Assembly: GCA_030428025.1 (NCBI GenBank)
Contig: JAUIBJ010000152.1
Coordinates: 1 to 7,509 of the forward strand
Source: Alphaproteobacteria bacterium
Lineage (GTDB): Bacteria; Pseudomonadota; Alphaproteobacteria; Rhodobacterales; Rhodobacteraceae
Direction of reading: 5' to 3'
DNA length: 7,509 bases
The notes beneath the pieces are model-generated. The model was not told the DNA's origin, did no database searches, and saw nothing but the letters and a program-made list of their open reading frames with translations. Numbering within the stretch: position 1 is the first letter of the stretch; every line of letters starts with the position of its first letter. This document shows, in pieces, positions 6,040 through 7,509 of this stretch. The position numbers were made by a program, and so were the translations under genes.

Positions 6040-6750
6040 CGCCGCGACGCCCAGCCGTTCGGCCAGAACCTTGCGCATCATGATCTTCCCGTAACGCGCA
6101 TTGCCGTGATATATGTCCTCGCCCCCTTTGGCGAAGATCGGGCGCAGGAAGCCGTCGGCGTCGGCGGTCTCGGACGGCGGGGCGACAAGGTCGATCCCCC
6201 GCTGGGCGAGCCAGTCGGCAAAGAGTGCACGCGCCCGGGCATCCACCGCTTGAACGATCTCGGGCTTCACGCCGGTTTCGGTCATGATCGGGTGATGGCG
6301 CACCGGCCAGGGGGCGGAGATCACGAAGGGGCGCACCCCGGTCTGCAACAGCTGGTCGAAGAAGGTGCGGATGTGACGCTGATCGGTGGCGACCATCTGC
6401 GCGAAGACGGACTCGGAAACTGGCTGCATCCCCGGCAGGTTCAGCCAGGCGGGCGCGGCGCGCAGCCAGCCCTCGTTGCGGAAGATGCGGGCGTTGTGGG
6501 TGCCCAGACAAATGCCCCAGCGGTGGCCGGGCTCGAACCGGCTGAAACCGAAGAACTTGCGCAGCTTGTTGCGGAAGCGGCTATTGGTCAGCACCACATA
6601 CCCGTCCTCGAGGGTGCTGAAGCTTTCCGCCTCGTTGTCGGCGGTGCCGAGCGGAAAGACCGCCACCTCGTCCTCGACCTCCTCGGCGATGGCCTGCATG
6701 CCGGCGCGCAGGGCGCGCACATGCGAGTTGCCGCAGATGTACAGCGTCAT
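6034..6750 (-). CDS. SGNH-like hydrolase/transferase-family protein (hypothetical)
   Basis: A 238-residue protein I do not recognise by name, but it has the outline of an SGNH-fold enzyme (esterase, lipase or O-acyltransferase). Seen: an N-terminal strand followed by GNSH at residues 7-10 (Ser9 as possible nucleophile), LGTHNA at 82-87, a central strand VISAPWPV at 143-150, and DIYHGNARYG at 212-221. That last block has the Asp-x-x-His spacing expected of the catalytic C-terminal motif (Asp212, His215). No signal peptide or membrane segment is visible. Its ATG overlaps the stop of the upstream GSCFA gene as ATGA (6750-6747), so the two are almost certainly co-translated and may act together. 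No strong ribosome site is needed or seen. The substrate is unknown; removing or adding acyl groups on a glycan is a guess from context. Confidence 0.6.
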   Translation of the reverse strand: MTLYICGNSHVRALRAGMQAIAEEVEDEVAVFPLGTADNEAESFSTLEDGYVVLTNSRFRNKLRKFFGFSRFEPGHRWGICLGTHNARIFRNEGWLRAAPAWLNLPGMQPVSESVFAQMVATDQRHIRTFFDQLLQTGVRPFVISAPWPVRHHPIMTETGVKPEIVQAVDARARALFADWLAQRGIDLVAPPSETADADGFLRPIFAKGGEDIYHGNARYGKIMMRKVLAERLGVAAA

Positions 6751-7509
6751 GGCTTGAAGAACTCCAGCACTTCCTCGTCGCAGGACACGTCGCCCGGGTC
6801 GCGGGCCGGCGCGGTGTCAGTCGTGGGCGTCTTGTCGCCCTGGTCATGGGCTGCAAAGAAGACGTCCATCACTCTTGCCACGCCTTCGGCTGCGACATTG
6901 CGCATGTTGGGCCGATAGAAGATGCCGCGCATCGGATGCGAGGCCACGAGCTCATACGACGGGAAATAGTCGACGAAGTCATGCGCCATCGCCAATTCTC
7001 CGCAAACCGCGCGCAGCACGGATTTGGAATAGGTGGTGGCCGCCAGCACGTGCTGGTCAGTGGCCGTGGCGGTCAGCGGCACCGGCGAAACGGTGAAGAG
7101 AAACCGCATGTCGGGGTTTTTCGCGCGGGCCATCTCGATGAAGGTCTCGGCATCGCGCAGCACCTCGGCAAAACGGAAGTTCTTGAAGGTATAGCGCTCG
7201 GGGTCGTACCGGCCCGCATGGGTGCCGGGGCAGGTGGGCAAGACCGCGCCATCCTCGGCATTGACCCACGCCTCGGTCAGCCCGAAGGTGAAGACGAAAA
7301 GATCGGTCTCTTCCAGCAGCCCGCCGACCTGGCCGAGGTGAAAGGCGCGGTCGGCCAGCATCTCCTCTTCCGAGGCGAAGCCGCCGGGCTGGATCGTGGG
7401 GCGGAACGGGTCATAGGCGCGGCCCTTGTTGAACCAGACGCGATCCTTAGGGTCGAAGCGACCCTCGGCACGGTCGAAGAGCTGCACCAGTTGGCGCATC
7501 GAATAGATG
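6747..7509 (-). CDS. GSCFA-domain protein, N-terminus beyond the window
   Basis: C-terminal 253 codons of a GSCFA-family protein, a group of bacterial SGNH-like proteins of poorly known biochemistry. Counting from the ATG at 7499, FVFTFGLTEAW (68-78), FTVSPVPLTAT (135-145), TYSKSVLRA (156-164) and VDYFPSYELV (176-185) are hallmark blocks. The frame continues upstream of that ATG without a stop to the window edge, reading Ile-Tyr-Ser before Met-Arg-Gln-Leu. This fits the internal IYTxxQL segment of the family, so the ATG is internal and the GSCFA signature motif lies outside. Near the C-terminus, FYRPNMRNV (194-202) occupies the place where I would expect an Asp-x-x-His-like pair. A Thr/Pro/Asp-rich linker (224-238) precedes an acidic end. 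It overlaps the next gene by 4 bases. A role in modifying a surface glycan is inferred from neighbours. Confidence 0.85.
   Translation of the reverse strand, partial: IYSMRQLVQLFDRAEGRFDPKDRVWFNKGRAYDPFRPTIQPGGFASEEEMLADRAFHLGQVGGLLEETDLFVFTFGLTEAWVNAEDGAVLPTCPGTHAGRYDPERYTFKNFRFAEVLRDAETFIEMARAKNPDMRFLFTVSPVPLTATATDQHVLAATTYSKSVLRAVCGELAMAHDFVDYFPSYELVASHPMRGIFYRPNMRNVAAEGVARVMDVFFAAHDQGDKTPTTDTAPARDPGDVSCDEEVLEFFKP

Noticed and set aside
6106..6918. 270-codon plus-strand frame antisense to the SGNH/GSCFA pair
   Set aside because: No domain seen; the minus-strand genes have family motifs and a classic ATGA coupling.
7497..7499. ATG as the true start of the GSCFA gene
   Set aside because: The frame is open upstream to the window edge and reads Ile-Tyr-Ser before this Met, fitting an internal family segment; the defining N-terminal motif would otherwise be missing.

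Overview
This is a gene-dense, GC-rich window with almost no non-coding DNA. It holds eight protein genes and no RNA gene, mobile element or CRISPR array that I can see. The protein families, high GC and start/stop usage suggest an alphaproteobacterium, probably a member of the Rhodobacteraceae (roseobacter-like). That placement is an inference from protein style; no taxonomic marker gene is present.

Layout from left to right: a plus-strand sulfotransferase-like gene (3-980, true start possibly just outside the window). It converges on a four-gene minus-strand block (4964 down to 999). In transcription order this block is glycosyltransferase A (4964-3942), its paralogue glycosyltransferase B (3814-2744), a sulfotransferase resembling the animal HNK-1/chondroitin-4-O-sulfotransferase type (2740-1961), and a second sulfotransferase-like gene (1958-999). 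The last three are separated by only 3 and 2 bases. A 202-bp divergent control region (4965-5166) separates this block from a plus-strand DXD-type glycosyltransferase (5167-6030). That gene converges, with a 3-base gap, on a minus-strand pair: a GSCFA-domain protein (7509-6747, its N-terminus beyond the right edge) overlapping by 4 bases (ATGA) with a small SGNH-like protein (6750-6034).

Taken together there are three putative PAPS-dependent sulfotransferases, three glycosyltransferases and two SGNH/GSCFA-type proteins that could be esterases or acyltransferases. The simplest joint reading is a locus that builds and decorates (sulfation, possibly acylation) a surface glycan or glycoconjugate. 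No polymerase, flippase, ABC exporter or priming transferase is visible, so the glycan's type and export route cannot be read from this window. Gene families are called from motifs read by eye; no database search was run.
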